NCBI RefSeq assembly: GCF_020733705.1
Contig: NZ_JAJFZM010000001.1
Coordinates: 1,364,001 to 1,428,000 of the forward strand
Reading direction: 5' to 3'
DNA length: 64,000 nucleotides
Source: Nocardia australiensis
GTDB taxonomy: Bacteria; Actinomycetota; Actinomycetes; Mycobacteriales; Mycobacteriaceae
Shown here: piece by piece, positions 35,510-44,100 of the stretch
Numbering within the stretch: the first letter of the stretch is position 1
Layout of the letters: each line of letters starts with the position of its first letter
Position numbers and translations under genes: made by a program
Notes under the pieces: model-generated
The model's input: only the letters and a program-made list of their open reading frames with translations
What the model was told of the DNA's origin: nothing
Databases searched by the model: none

Positions 35510-36220
35510 CTATTCGGGTTTGATCGCGAGCAACGCGCCGGTCACCGGTTTGGCGGTGTGGAACTCCGTTGTCCGGAAACCGGTGTCGTACAAGGTTTCT
35601 CGATAGCGGCGGATATCAACGGCTGCCATCGGATCGGCAGGATGCCCGGTCGCGGCGTCATCATGGCGGTGCCGCGCCATGTAGCGAGCCATTGCCTTGA
35701 CGACCGAAGGCGCCAACCGGCCGGTCAGGTAGGTGTCGGCAAGCAGCAGGCGACCGCCGGGACGCAATACGCGAAACATCTGGCCGATGGCCGTGTCACG
35801 CTGCGCCTCTGGAATGTGATGCATGACGAACGTGCAGGTCACGATATCGATCGAGGCGTCGGGCAGGCGCAGTGACTGAGCGGGACCGAGCTCGAACCGG
35901 CAGTTCGGCAAGGCGCTGGAGTGCGCGGTCGCGTAGTCGATCATCGGTGGCGATGGGTCCACACCGGTCACCGCGCCGCTCGGGCCGACCCGCCTGGCCA
36001 GCGCTCGGACGAGGTCACCGGGCCCGCTGCCGATGTCGAGCACGCGATCACCGGACCCCGCTCCGCTCAGCGCGACCAGCCTCGCATTCAGTGCCCTGTC
36101 CCGGCCGAGTATGAGAGCGGACTTCAAGGCGCGGTACTGGCGCGGCTGGGTCAGCACGATGCCGATGTCGGTGTCGCCATGATCGGCGGTGGTGGCAGAC
36201 TGATGTTCATTTCGGGTCAT
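35510..36220 (-). CDS. Class I SAM-dependent methyltransferase (UbiE/Methyltransf_11-like)
   Basis: A 236-residue protein: motif I RVLDIGSGPGDLVRALARRV, acidic GVDPSPPMIDYA, motif IV IVTCTFVMHHIPEAQRD, then VLRPGGRLLLADTYLTG. Start ATG 36220; the frame continues upstream to 36319 but that part overlaps the divergent TetR region. It is divergent from TetR across a GTTCA-N5-TGAAC palindrome, so TetR probably represses it. It ends 5 bp from the convergent flippase gene. Substrate unknown. Confidence 0.85.
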   Translation of the reverse strand: MTRNEHQSATTADHGDTDIGIVLTQPRQYRALKSALILGRDRALNARLVALSGAGSGDRVLDIGSGPGDLVRALARRVGPSGAVTGVDPSPPMIDYATAHSSALPNCRFELGPAQSLRLPDASIDIVTCTFVMHHIPEAQRDTAIGQMFRVLRPGGRLLLADTYLTGRLAPSVVKAMARYMARHRHDDAATGHPADPMAAVDIRRYRETLYDTGFRTTEFHTAKPVTGALLAIKPE

Positions 36221-36222
36221 AT

Positions 36223-36237
36223 GTTCATGATCTGAAC
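36223..36237. promoter_or_regulatory. TetR operator candidate between methyltransferase and TetR genes
   Basis: GTTCATGATCTGAAC is a perfect GTTCA / TGAAC inverted repeat with a 5-bp spacer. It is immediately upstream of the methyltransferase start and about 117 bp before the TetR start. Confidence 0.5.
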
Positions 36238-36336
36238 GAACAGCCTGATCGACCAGAACCAAAGTGGCGCAATTTGTTCCGTTCGGGACGAATCGCCGAA
36301 TTCTGTTCGGGAAGACCATGCGTCAAGGAGACCCTC

Positions 36337-36357
36337 ATGTACGGAACGAAGCTATGA
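36337..36357 (+). CDS. Possible hexapeptide leader minigene (MYGTKL) coupled to tetR
   Basis: AAGGAG lies 6 nt before this ATG, a far better ribosome site than anything before the TetR ATG. The six-codon frame ends in TGA that overlaps the TetR start as ATGA (36354-36357). This may be the actual ribosome entry point, with TetR translated by coupling. Confidence 0.45.
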   Translation: MYGTKL

Positions 36358-36917
36358 GCGAGACCGCGGATCGTCGCGTACGGCGGACCACGAGCCTGCT
36401 GCACCGCGCACTGATCGAGCTGATGCTCGAACAGCGCTATGACCGGATCACCGTGCGTGACATCCTGCAGCGGGCCGATGTCGGCCGCTCCACGTTCTAC
36501 GCGCACTTCCGCGATAAAGACGATCTACTGCTGGTCAGCAGCACCGAATACCTGCGTGAAGCGGTCGGCGCGTGCCGCACCGGGCCCGATTCCGCACCAC
36601 TGGCGCCGGTATTCACGCTGCTGCGCCTGGCCGCGGAGAATCCCGAAGTGTATCGGGCCCTGCTCGGCCGTAAGAGCAGTGCGGTGCTGCTGCACGCGAC
36701 CAGGAGCATGGTCGCGGGGATTCTCACCGAACAATTGCGGGCTCGACTCGATATGGCCGAAAGCGAATTCGCCGACACCGTGACCTTCCTGTCCTGGGGC
36801 GTCGTCGGTTTACTCGGCGCGATCGCCGACGCCGACCCGCCCTTGACCGCCGAGGACACCTACCAGCGCCTGGAACGGCTGATCGGCCCCGGCCTGGCGC
36901 TGCGAATCAACGAATAA
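36354..36917 (+). CDS. TetR-family transcriptional regulator
   Basis: A 187-residue TetR: helix-turn-helix RRTTSLLHRALIELMLEQRYDRITVRDILQRADVGRSTFYAHFRDKDDLL, then a helical ligand domain (TetR_C_33-like). ATG 36354 follows the family start. Alternatives upstream (ATG 36318) add residues unlike the family. It is divergent from the methyltransferase over a palindromic site, probably repressing both. Its own translation may depend on the coupled hexapeptide frame. Confidence 0.85.
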   Translation: MSETADRRVRRTTSLLHRALIELMLEQRYDRITVRDILQRADVGRSTFYAHFRDKDDLLLVSSTEYLREAVGACRTGPDSAPLAPVFTLLRLAAENPEVYRALLGRKSSAVLLHATRSMVAGILTEQLRARLDMAESEFADTVTFLSWGVVGLLGAIADADPPLTAEDTYQRLERLIGPGLALRINE

Positions 36918-36940
36918 CAACCGCTGAAGGTCGTCGTTTG

Positions 36941-37780
36941 TCAGTTCGCGCGCAGGCCGATGACCAGGCCGTCCTTCGAGCAGATCGATGGCGTCGTCGC
37001 ATCCGGTTGCGCGTTGCATTGCCAACCGTCGACGGTCATCACATCCGAATCGCTGATCGTGGTCGCATATGTGGTCGCCACATTGATTGCCTCGGTACAG
37101 CCGACCCGGCCCGCCGTGGTGCCGACGGCGATAACCGTGCGGGTGCCACCGCCCGCATCGGTGACCGGTCCGCAATTCACGTCTTCAACGGTGTCACCGG
37201 GATTCGGCGCGGGTGGCTCGTCGTTGTGGACCGGAGCGGGGGTCTGGCTCGGGTCGACGGTGCGAACGGGTGTGGGCGCGGGCGGTGGCGGGGTGGCCGG
37301 GCCCGCATTGCCGCGAAGGCCGATCGTCAAGCCCTGGTTGAGGCAAATGTGCGGTACACCGGTATCGGGTTGCGGCTCACAAGTCCAGCCGTCGACGGTG
37401 GTCGCGTCGGCGGCCCGCGGAATACTCACATAGTCGGATGCGACGGTGATCGCCTCGGTGCAGCCGGCCCGGCCCGCGGCGGAGGCAAAGGCGATGACGT
37501 GCGCGGTAGCGCCGTTGGAACCATTGATGGTGCCGCAATCGACATCGGCCAGCGGGGTGGGCGCTGGGGCCGGGGGCTGAGTCGGGCTCGGCGGTGGCAG
37601 CGGGGCGGCGCTCGGCCCGACCAGGTTGGGCGCCTTGGTTATCGCGGCCGCGGATGTGGCCGAATGGGCCGTGGAGCCTGCCGACGCCGAGTCCGTCTTC
37701 CCGTCCTTACCGCATCCGGCCATCATCGCGACGACCGTGAGAGATGTTGCTGCGAGGACCGCGAGATGAGTGGATTTCAC
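36941..37780 (-). CDS. Lipoprotein with two tandem copies of an 80-residue cysteine domain
   Basis: A 279-residue lipoprotein: signal peptide VKSTHLAVLAATSLTVVAM, lipobox MAGC, a Ser/Ala/Pro linker, then two repeats separated by a Pro-rich stretch. Repeat 1 runs DVDCGTINGSNG to LTIGLRGN, repeat 2 DVNCGPVTDAGGG to LVIGLRAN. Each has four cysteines (DxxCG, GCTEAI, VDGW(Q/T)C, ICxxxGL), so two disulfides per domain are likely. The GTG start has AGGAGA upstream. Function unknown; an extracellular binding or cell-wall role is plausible. Confidence 0.82.
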   Translation of the reverse strand: MKSTHLAVLAATSLTVVAMMAGCGKDGKTDSASAGSTAHSATSAAAITKAPNLVGPSAAPLPPPSPTQPPAPAPTPLADVDCGTINGSNGATAHVIAFASAAGRAGCTEAITVASDYVSIPRAADATTVDGWTCEPQPDTGVPHICLNQGLTIGLRGNAGPATPPPPAPTPVRTVDPSQTPAPVHNDEPPAPNPGDTVEDVNCGPVTDAGGGTRTVIAVGTTAGRVGCTEAINVATTYATTISDSDVMTVDGWQCNAQPDATTPSICSKDGLVIGLRAN

Positions 37781-37932
37781 CGAAGTTTCTCCTGATCTCG
37801 AACCGAACCAGCGGAATCGGACCGGGCCCACCAATATTCGAGCGGTAGCTGACCCATTGCCAGTGTCATTCAATCACAATGGCGATCACAGGTTCGGTTT
37901 TCGAGTCGAGTCGCGTCCGGCCCGCAACCATC

Positions 37933-39504
37933 TCAGGACGAATAATCCTTGCGCAGTTGCAATTTCACCACCTTGCCGCTGGCATTGCGCGGCAACTCGG
38001 CCACCAACACCAGATCCTTGGGATGCTTGTAGCGCGCCAGATTCTCGGTGAGGATAGGTTCCAGCTCCGCCAGTGTGAGCTCCGCATCCGGATCCAACAG
38101 CGCGACAATGGCTACCGGGATCTCGCCCCACTTCTCGTGCGCGCGACCGACCACCGCGGCCTCGCGAATCTTCGGGTGCGCGAACAGTACGTTCTCCACC
38201 TCGGCGCAGTAGATGTTCTCGCCGCCGGAAATGATCATGTCCTTCTTGCGGTCCACGACATAGAGGAAACCCTCGTCGTCGGCGCGGACCAGGTCGCCGG
38301 AGCGGAACCAGCCGCCCGTGAACGCGGCGGCCGTCGCCTCGGGCCGGTTCCAGTAGCCCTGCATGAGAGTCGGTCCACGGTAGACGATTTCGCCGATCTC
38401 ACCCCGCGCCACATCGTTCATTTCATCGTCGACGACGCGGGCCTGGATGGTCGCGATGGGCTTGCCGACCGAGCCGAGCTTGCGGATCGCGTCTTTGCCC
38501 TCCAGCACGCAGGTGATCGGTGACATCTCGGTCTGCCCGAACACCGCGACATTGGTGGCGTCGGGGAAGCACTCGGCCATCGCCTTCAGCACCGTGTCCG
38601 ACGCGGGCGCGGCGCCCCAGCTGAGCATCCGCAATGCCAGTTTGCGGTCCTTGACCGTCGGCTCCTCGCAGATCATCTGCCATTGCGCGGGGACGCAGAA
38701 CGCGGTGGTGGCCTGCTCCCGCTCGACCGCGTCGAGAAAATCGGTCGGGTCGAACGCGCCGAGCGGATGCAGCACAATCTTGCCGCCGAGCATGAAATAT
38801 GGTGCCAGGCTGCCGATTCCGGCGATGTGGAACAGCGGCGTGGTACAGAACCCGATGGATTCCGGGCCGATATCCATGGCCCGGATACAGGTCAAGGACT
38901 GGCTGTTCATATTCGCGTGCGAGAGCACCGCTCCCTTCGGGCTGCCGGTGGTGCCCGAGGTGTACATGATCAGCGACGCGGTGTCCTCGGGGATATCCAG
39001 CGGGGTGTGCGGCGTGCCGCCCTCGGCGAGCACATCGTCGTAGCCGAGCACGCCGTCGGCGGTCTCGCCGCCGATCACGATGCAGGTCTCCAGCGTGGGC
39101 GCCTGCCGACGGACCGCGACGGCCAGCGGTTGCAACAGCGCATCGGTGACGATCGCCTTCGCACCACTGTCGCCGACGATGAAGGCGACCTCGGGCGGGG
39201 TGAGCCGGAAGTTCACCGGCACCGCGATGGCGCCGAGCGCAGTTATGCCGAAGACAGCCTCGAGATATTCGGGGTCGTTGAGCGCGAGGATGAGCACTCG
39301 GTCACCGAAACCGACGCCGCGGCGGGCGAGCGCGTCGGCGAATTTCAGCGAACGCTCGTTGAGCTGGTGCCAGGTGGTGTCCACGCCACGGAATCGGATC
39401 GCGACCGCGTCCGGTCGCATCTGCGCGTGCGAGGCGATCTGATTGTTCCAGTGGTTACGCCGCGACCTGATCGGCTCGTCGAGCGCCTGTGCACCGGTGG
39501 TCAT
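37933..39504 (-). CDS. Long-chain fatty-acid-CoA ligase (FadD-type)
   Basis: A 523-residue ANL-family ligase: P-loop IMYTSGTTGSPKGAVLSH, FGQTEMSP (A5), YRGPTLMQGYWNRPE, GGWFRSGDL (A7), DRKKDMIISGGENIY (A8) and the C-terminal catalytic Lys in NASGKVVKLQLRK. It adenylates a fatty acid and joins it to CoA. It lacks the FAAL insertion and so differs from the acyl-AMP ligase at 47148. GGGAGGAG lies 8 nt before the ATG. A palindrome 82 bp upstream could bind a fatty-acid regulator. It may supply acyl-CoA for catabolism rather than the nearby PKS. Confidence 0.93.
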   Translation of the reverse strand: MTTGAQALDEPIRSRRNHWNNQIASHAQMRPDAVAIRFRGVDTTWHQLNERSLKFADALARRGVGFGDRVLILALNDPEYLEAVFGITALGAIAVPVNFRLTPPEVAFIVGDSGAKAIVTDALLQPLAVAVRRQAPTLETCIVIGGETADGVLGYDDVLAEGGTPHTPLDIPEDTASLIMYTSGTTGSPKGAVLSHANMNSQSLTCIRAMDIGPESIGFCTTPLFHIAGIGSLAPYFMLGGKIVLHPLGAFDPTDFLDAVEREQATTAFCVPAQWQMICEEPTVKDRKLALRMLSWGAAPASDTVLKAMAECFPDATNVAVFGQTEMSPITCVLEGKDAIRKLGSVGKPIATIQARVVDDEMNDVARGEIGEIVYRGPTLMQGYWNRPEATAAAFTGGWFRSGDLVRADDEGFLYVVDRKKDMIISGGENIYCAEVENVLFAHPKIREAAVVGRAHEKWGEIPVAIVALLDPDAELTLAELEPILTENLARYKHPKDLVLVAELPRNASGKVVKLQLRKDYSS

Positions 39505-39835
39505 GCCACGAACTCCTCCCGGACCGTCAGGTGTCCGCCGGGATGTCCGACAGCGATGACGGGCTGAACCGAGCTCAGAATAACAACTAACTTCTTAGTC
39601 TGACAAGAAATCCAGATGATGAACCGTCGTTAATCGACCTGAACTGACGCTGAACGCGCGAAAAGGCATACCAACTGGGCATACACCGACTCTCACTGCC
39701 ACTTCGGCACGACTCAATCGAGGAAATCTGAACTCAATCATGCGAATCGTGACTCACTTATGAGTTGAAGGCAAGACGATTCTCATGTCACCACCTTGCT
39801 GATGGCCGACCGCCCCAGCAGCGGTGACGGCGTGA
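39505..39835. other. Intergenic region between fadD and the MBL-fold gene
   Basis: No gene. It is markedly A/T-richer than its neighbours from about 39570 to 39790, consistent with the fadD promoter. It contains the ACTAACTTCTTAGT palindrome and is also the downstream end of the MBL gene; no strong terminator seen. Confidence 0.5.
39586..39599. promoter_or_regulatory. Palindrome in the fadD promoter region
   Basis: ACTAACTTCTTAGT: perfect 5-bp arms ACTAA / TTAGT with a 4-bp spacer, in the A/T-rich part of the 331-bp fadD-MBL intergenic region. Confidence 0.45.
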
Positions 39836-40786
39836 CTACCTTGCGGCCAGCGCCGCGACGGCCGCGTGGTCGTGTGCCGCGATGATGTCGATGCCGGTCG
39901 GGAGGGCGTGCAGGCGGTGGATCGTCGCGAAGGTGGCGTCGCGGTCCTCGTCGAACAGTTCGCCGGGCAGCGGCGCCTTTTCCCTGATCAACTCGACCTG
40001 CAATTTGTTCCACACCGCGTCACCTGCAAGCAGTACCCGGGTGCCGTCGTTCACCGCGAGCAGCACCCCGATGCTGCCCGGCGTATGGCCGGCCAGATCG
40101 ACCAGCAGCACCGAGCCGTCGTCGAACAGGTCAAGGCTGCGCGGGAAGGTCAGTACCGGCGGGCCATCGAGTTCGAACGTATCGAAGGTCCGGCCACGCA
40201 GCGGGCCGCGCGCCACCCCGATCGGCGCGTGGTCACCGCCGAGTGCCCAGTCGTGTTCGATCGCGGGAACCCGGATGGCCACGGAATCGGGCAGTTCCAA
40301 CAGCCCGGCCACATGGTCCCAGTGCAGGTGGGTAGGCATGACGAAGTCGATCGAGGAACCGTCGATATCCCGGGCGGCCAGCGCATCGGATAGGCCGAGG
40401 ACCGGTCTATCCGGGGCGACCAGCAGCGGGATCGGGAAGGGTAGCTCGGGCATCACCCGCTCGTGCACGCCGGAGCACAGCGCCGGGTCCACCAGAAACC
40501 GGGCCTTCGGGTGCTCGATCAGGTAAGCCGCCATGGTCATCGGCAGTTCGCGCAGGCTTCGCACGCCTTCGACGACGATCGTCGTCGGCGCCGACAGCGT
40601 CGCCTGCATAAGCACGGTGACGCCGACCGTCGCCCTGGCCTGTGGAAGCGGGGCCGCCTCCAGGCTCGCCAGCAACCGGGCGTCGGGGCGACGTGGCCGC
40701 AGCAGCCGACCTGGTGTCGCCGCCAATGCGGCGGTGCTGCGCAACACGGCCGATAGGGTTGGCGTCCGGTCGCTGGCTGGAGGCAT
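39836..40786 (-). CDS. Metallo-beta-lactamase-fold hydrolase divergent from the PKS operon
   Basis: A 316-residue MBL protein with the full metal site: PTHLHWDHVAG (His153, His155, Asp157, His158), GHTPGS (His234), LLAGDAVW (Asp256) and a terminal His in AAHDHAA (about 305). About 60 N-terminal residues precede the fold. ATG 40786 has GGTGGG upstream. It starts 160 bp from the ACP gene and is divergent from it. MBL-fold enzymes can act as thioesterases or lactonases; since the PKS has no thioesterase, a release or editing role is an attractive but unproven idea. Confidence 0.83.
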   Translation of the reverse strand: MPPASDRTPTLSAVLRSTAALAATPGRLLRPRRPDARLLASLEAAPLPQARATVGVTVLMQATLSAPTTIVVEGVRSLRELPMTMAAYLIEHPKARFLVDPALCSGVHERVMPELPFPIPLLVAPDRPVLGLSDALAARDIDGSSIDFVMPTHLHWDHVAGLLELPDSVAIRVPAIEHDWALGGDHAPIGVARGPLRGRTFDTFELDGPPVLTFPRSLDLFDDGSVLLVDLAGHTPGSIGVLLAVNDGTRVLLAGDAVWNKLQVELIREKAPLPGELFDEDRDATFATIHRLHALPTGIDIIAAHDHAAVAALAAR

Positions 40787-40946
40787 TGTCCCACCGTAAG
40801 TGATCGAGCGGGTCGGTGAAACCCATGGGGTGTCAGCGCAATAGCTCGTGGATATCTGTCCTTGCCTCGCTCGATTTCTACGGCATAATTTCTGGGGTAC
40901 AGGCTGTGGTGGGCTGCGGCCTCGGACGAGGGGGAGGGGAGGTCGG

Positions 40947-41189
40947 ATGGCGCTGGATCGACGAACCGCACTCACCACGGCGGCCGTGACCGCGGTCGCT
41001 GGGTTACTCGGCATCGAGGCCGCCACCGTCCGCACCGACACGCCATTCAGCGATCTCGGCCTCAGCTCCATTCAGCTGGCCCGGCTCACGGCGCATCTGG
41101 AAGATGCTATGGGAGTGGAGGTTTCACTCACCGCCCTCTTTGACCACCCGGATATCGAACAACTGGTCGAGCACCTCGCGATGCGATGA
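40947..41189 (+). CDS. Free-standing acyl carrier protein
   Basis: An 80-residue carrier protein: DTPFSDLGLSSIQLARLTAHLED contains the phosphopantetheine serine in DLGLSS, followed by ALFDHPDIEQLVEHL. GGGAGG lies 4 nt before the ATG. It overlaps the PKS start by 4 bp (ATGA). It probably receives the fatty acyl-AMP made by the FAAL and hands the chain to the PKS ketosynthase. Confidence 0.92.
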   Translation: MALDRRTALTTAAVTAVAGLLGIEAATVRTDTPFSDLGLSSIQLARLTAHLEDAMGVEVSLTALFDHPDIEQLVEHLAMR

Positions 41190-44100
41190 CTACTACCCAC
41201 ACCCCACCCGTATCCATCGTCGGTATCGGCTGCCGAGTACCGGGGGCCTCCGGCGTGACCGAGTTCTGGCGCATGCTCCTGAACGGCAATGACGCCACCG
41301 CGCCGCCACCGCCCGGACGGCTCGGTACGCGGCGCGGCGGATACCTCGACGACGTCGAATCGTTCGACAACGACTGGTTCGCCATCTCTCGCCGTGAGGC
41401 CGCGCTGATGGATCCCCAGCAACGCCTCGCACTCGAAGTCGCCATCGAAGCTCTTGATGACGCTGGAATCGGCTATCGCACAAAAGGTTCCGATACGGCG
41501 GTTATCGTCGGCGCCTGTACCTACGAACACGGCATCAGCGTGCTCGGCCGTGGCGGGCACGACGCACCCTATGCGGTGACCGGCTCCGCGCTGAGCATTA
41601 TCGCCAACCGGCTGTCCTACGTTCTAGACCTGCGCGGACCGAGCCTGGTGGTGGACAGCGCCTGCTCCTCATCCCTGGTGGCCGTCGATACGGCGATGCG
41701 GCTGCTCCGCGACGATACGGTGCCATTCGCCATCGTTGGCGGGGTCAACCTCAGCCTGCTGCCCCATACCTCCGACTACTTGGCGCAGGGAGGATTCCTC
41801 GCACCCGACGGACGATGCAAACCATTCGACGCCGCCGCTGACGGCTACACCCGCGGTGACGGCTGCTCGGTAGTGATATTGCAGCGCACCGCGGACGCGC
41901 AGCGTGAAGGCAACCGGATCTATGCGGAAATCGTCGGCTCGGCGGTCGGCTCGGACGGGCGCTCAAATGGACTGTACGCACCGAACGGCCGCGCCCAGCA
42001 GCACACACTGCGGACCGCGTGGGCCCGATCCGGCCTCGAGCCGCACACCAGTGGTTATATCGAATGTCACGGTACCGGAACACCTTTGGGTGACGCCGTT
42101 GAAGTCGGCGCACTCGCCGCCGTGCTGGCGGGCGGCGATCCGACCTGGATCGGCTCGATCAAATCCAATATCGGTCACCTCGAAGCGGCGGCGGGTGTCA
42201 CCGGCCTCATCAAGACGGCGCTATCCATCCAGCGCGGCGTAATCGTCCCAACCATCAACTCGCACACCGAGAACCCTCTATTGAAGCTCGCCGATCACGG
42301 CCTGCGCGTCCCAACCGTACCGATTGATTGGACCGCGACCCCGATTACGCGGCGCCGAGCCGGCGTGAGCTCCTTCGGCTTCGGTGGTACCAACGCCCAC
42401 GTCGTCCTACGCGGCGTCACGCCGATCCCCACCACCCGAGGTGAGGAACCACCCGTCCTCATCCCCATCACCGGCCGCGACATCGCCGAATTACGTTCGC
42501 GCGCAAAACAATGGGCGGCCCTACTCGACCCTGCCGTCGAACCAACAACCCCCACCAACCACACCTCAGAACCCCAGCCAACGCAACCTCCCGGGCCACC
42601 CCGAACCGACGTCCTTCCTCGGTATACCAACGCGACACAAACATCCGAACCGGGCAATCTCACCGAACCTATTTCGGACATGAACACCGCATTCAACGCG
42701 GCAGCACAATCCCAACCCAACGATGGGATCGGAGTAGCGGGCGAGACGGATGACAGTTTTGCCGAGTACCCCGGACCGGACCCGTTCGTCGGCGACGTGC
42801 GGGGTGCTCACGCGGCCGGCGAAGGCGAACCATCATTGCGCCAATTCGGCATTGCCGCATCACGTTTGATGCCTGAACGTATACGGGCAGCTGTTATCGC
42901 GCGCGATAAAGAGGAGGCCGCGCAGCGGCTGCGGGGGCTCGCGCGCGGGGAAACGGGTGCGCGGGTGATCGCGGCTGGTTCGGTGCGGCGGCGGGGTAGT
43001 GTGCTGTTTCTGTTCTCCGGGCAGGGGGGCCAGCATTCAAGGATGGGCCGAGCGTTAGCGGCGCGGTATCCAGTGTTCGCGCGGGCGGTTACCGATGCGG
43101 CGGATGCCATTGTTGCGGCGGGTGGTCCGCGAGTATGGACTCCCCGCAATGGGTTTGCGCTCTCGGCGAGCGCCGCCGTAACCCATAGGGAAGCTACCGA
43201 ATTCGTGCAGCCGGCGATATTCGCCTTCCAGATGGCGATGACCGAGCTGTTGTCCTCGTGGGGCGTGACGCCCGACGCGGTCGTCGGCCACAGCCTGGGT
43301 GAGGTGGCCGCGGCGGCGGTGGGTGGCGCGCTATCGCTGTCGGACGCGGCGCGAGTTATTGTGGCGCGCAGCCGAATTCTGGCCGATCTGGATGGGCGCG
43401 GCGCGATGGCGGCGCTGGAAGCGACCCAGGAAGAAGCCGCGAGCCTGGTGAATCCAGTGCGTGCCATGGTTGGCATCGCGGCCGTCAACGGACCACGTTC
43501 TGTCGTGATCTCCGGCGAGCCCCGTTACGTCGATGCCGTGGTGCGTCGTGCGAAGCGCCGCGATCTCTTCGCGCAACGGATCGCCGTCGATTTCGCCGCG
43601 CACAGCCCGCAGGTTGTTCCGCTCGTGCCCGAGTTCCTCGAAACGCTCAGCGATCTCGCGCCGCAGGCCCCACACTGCCCCATCTATTCCACCGCACACT
43701 CCGCCCGCACCATCACCACACCCACGATGGACGCGCGATACTGGGCCGATAATGCTTCGGGCACAGTCGAACTCGACGCCGCACTTCGTCGGGCGGCTAC
43801 CGATGGCCTGTCCACCATCGTGGAGATAGCACCGCATCCGATCCTCGTGCCCGCCGTTCGCGAATATCCGGCTTTCCGCGACGCCACCCACGCAGCGACC
43901 ACCCGCGACGACGAGGCCACCGCCTTCCTCGCCTGCCTGGCCAACCTCCACACCCACGGCTACTCCATAACCTGGTCCGCCAACGGCCCCTTCACCACCG
44001 CACCTCCAACCCGCCAATGGACCAAACACCACTTCCCACTGATCACCCCCACACACCCCTCCCCACCCCCTGCCACGCCTGCCAGGCACCCGAACAACCA

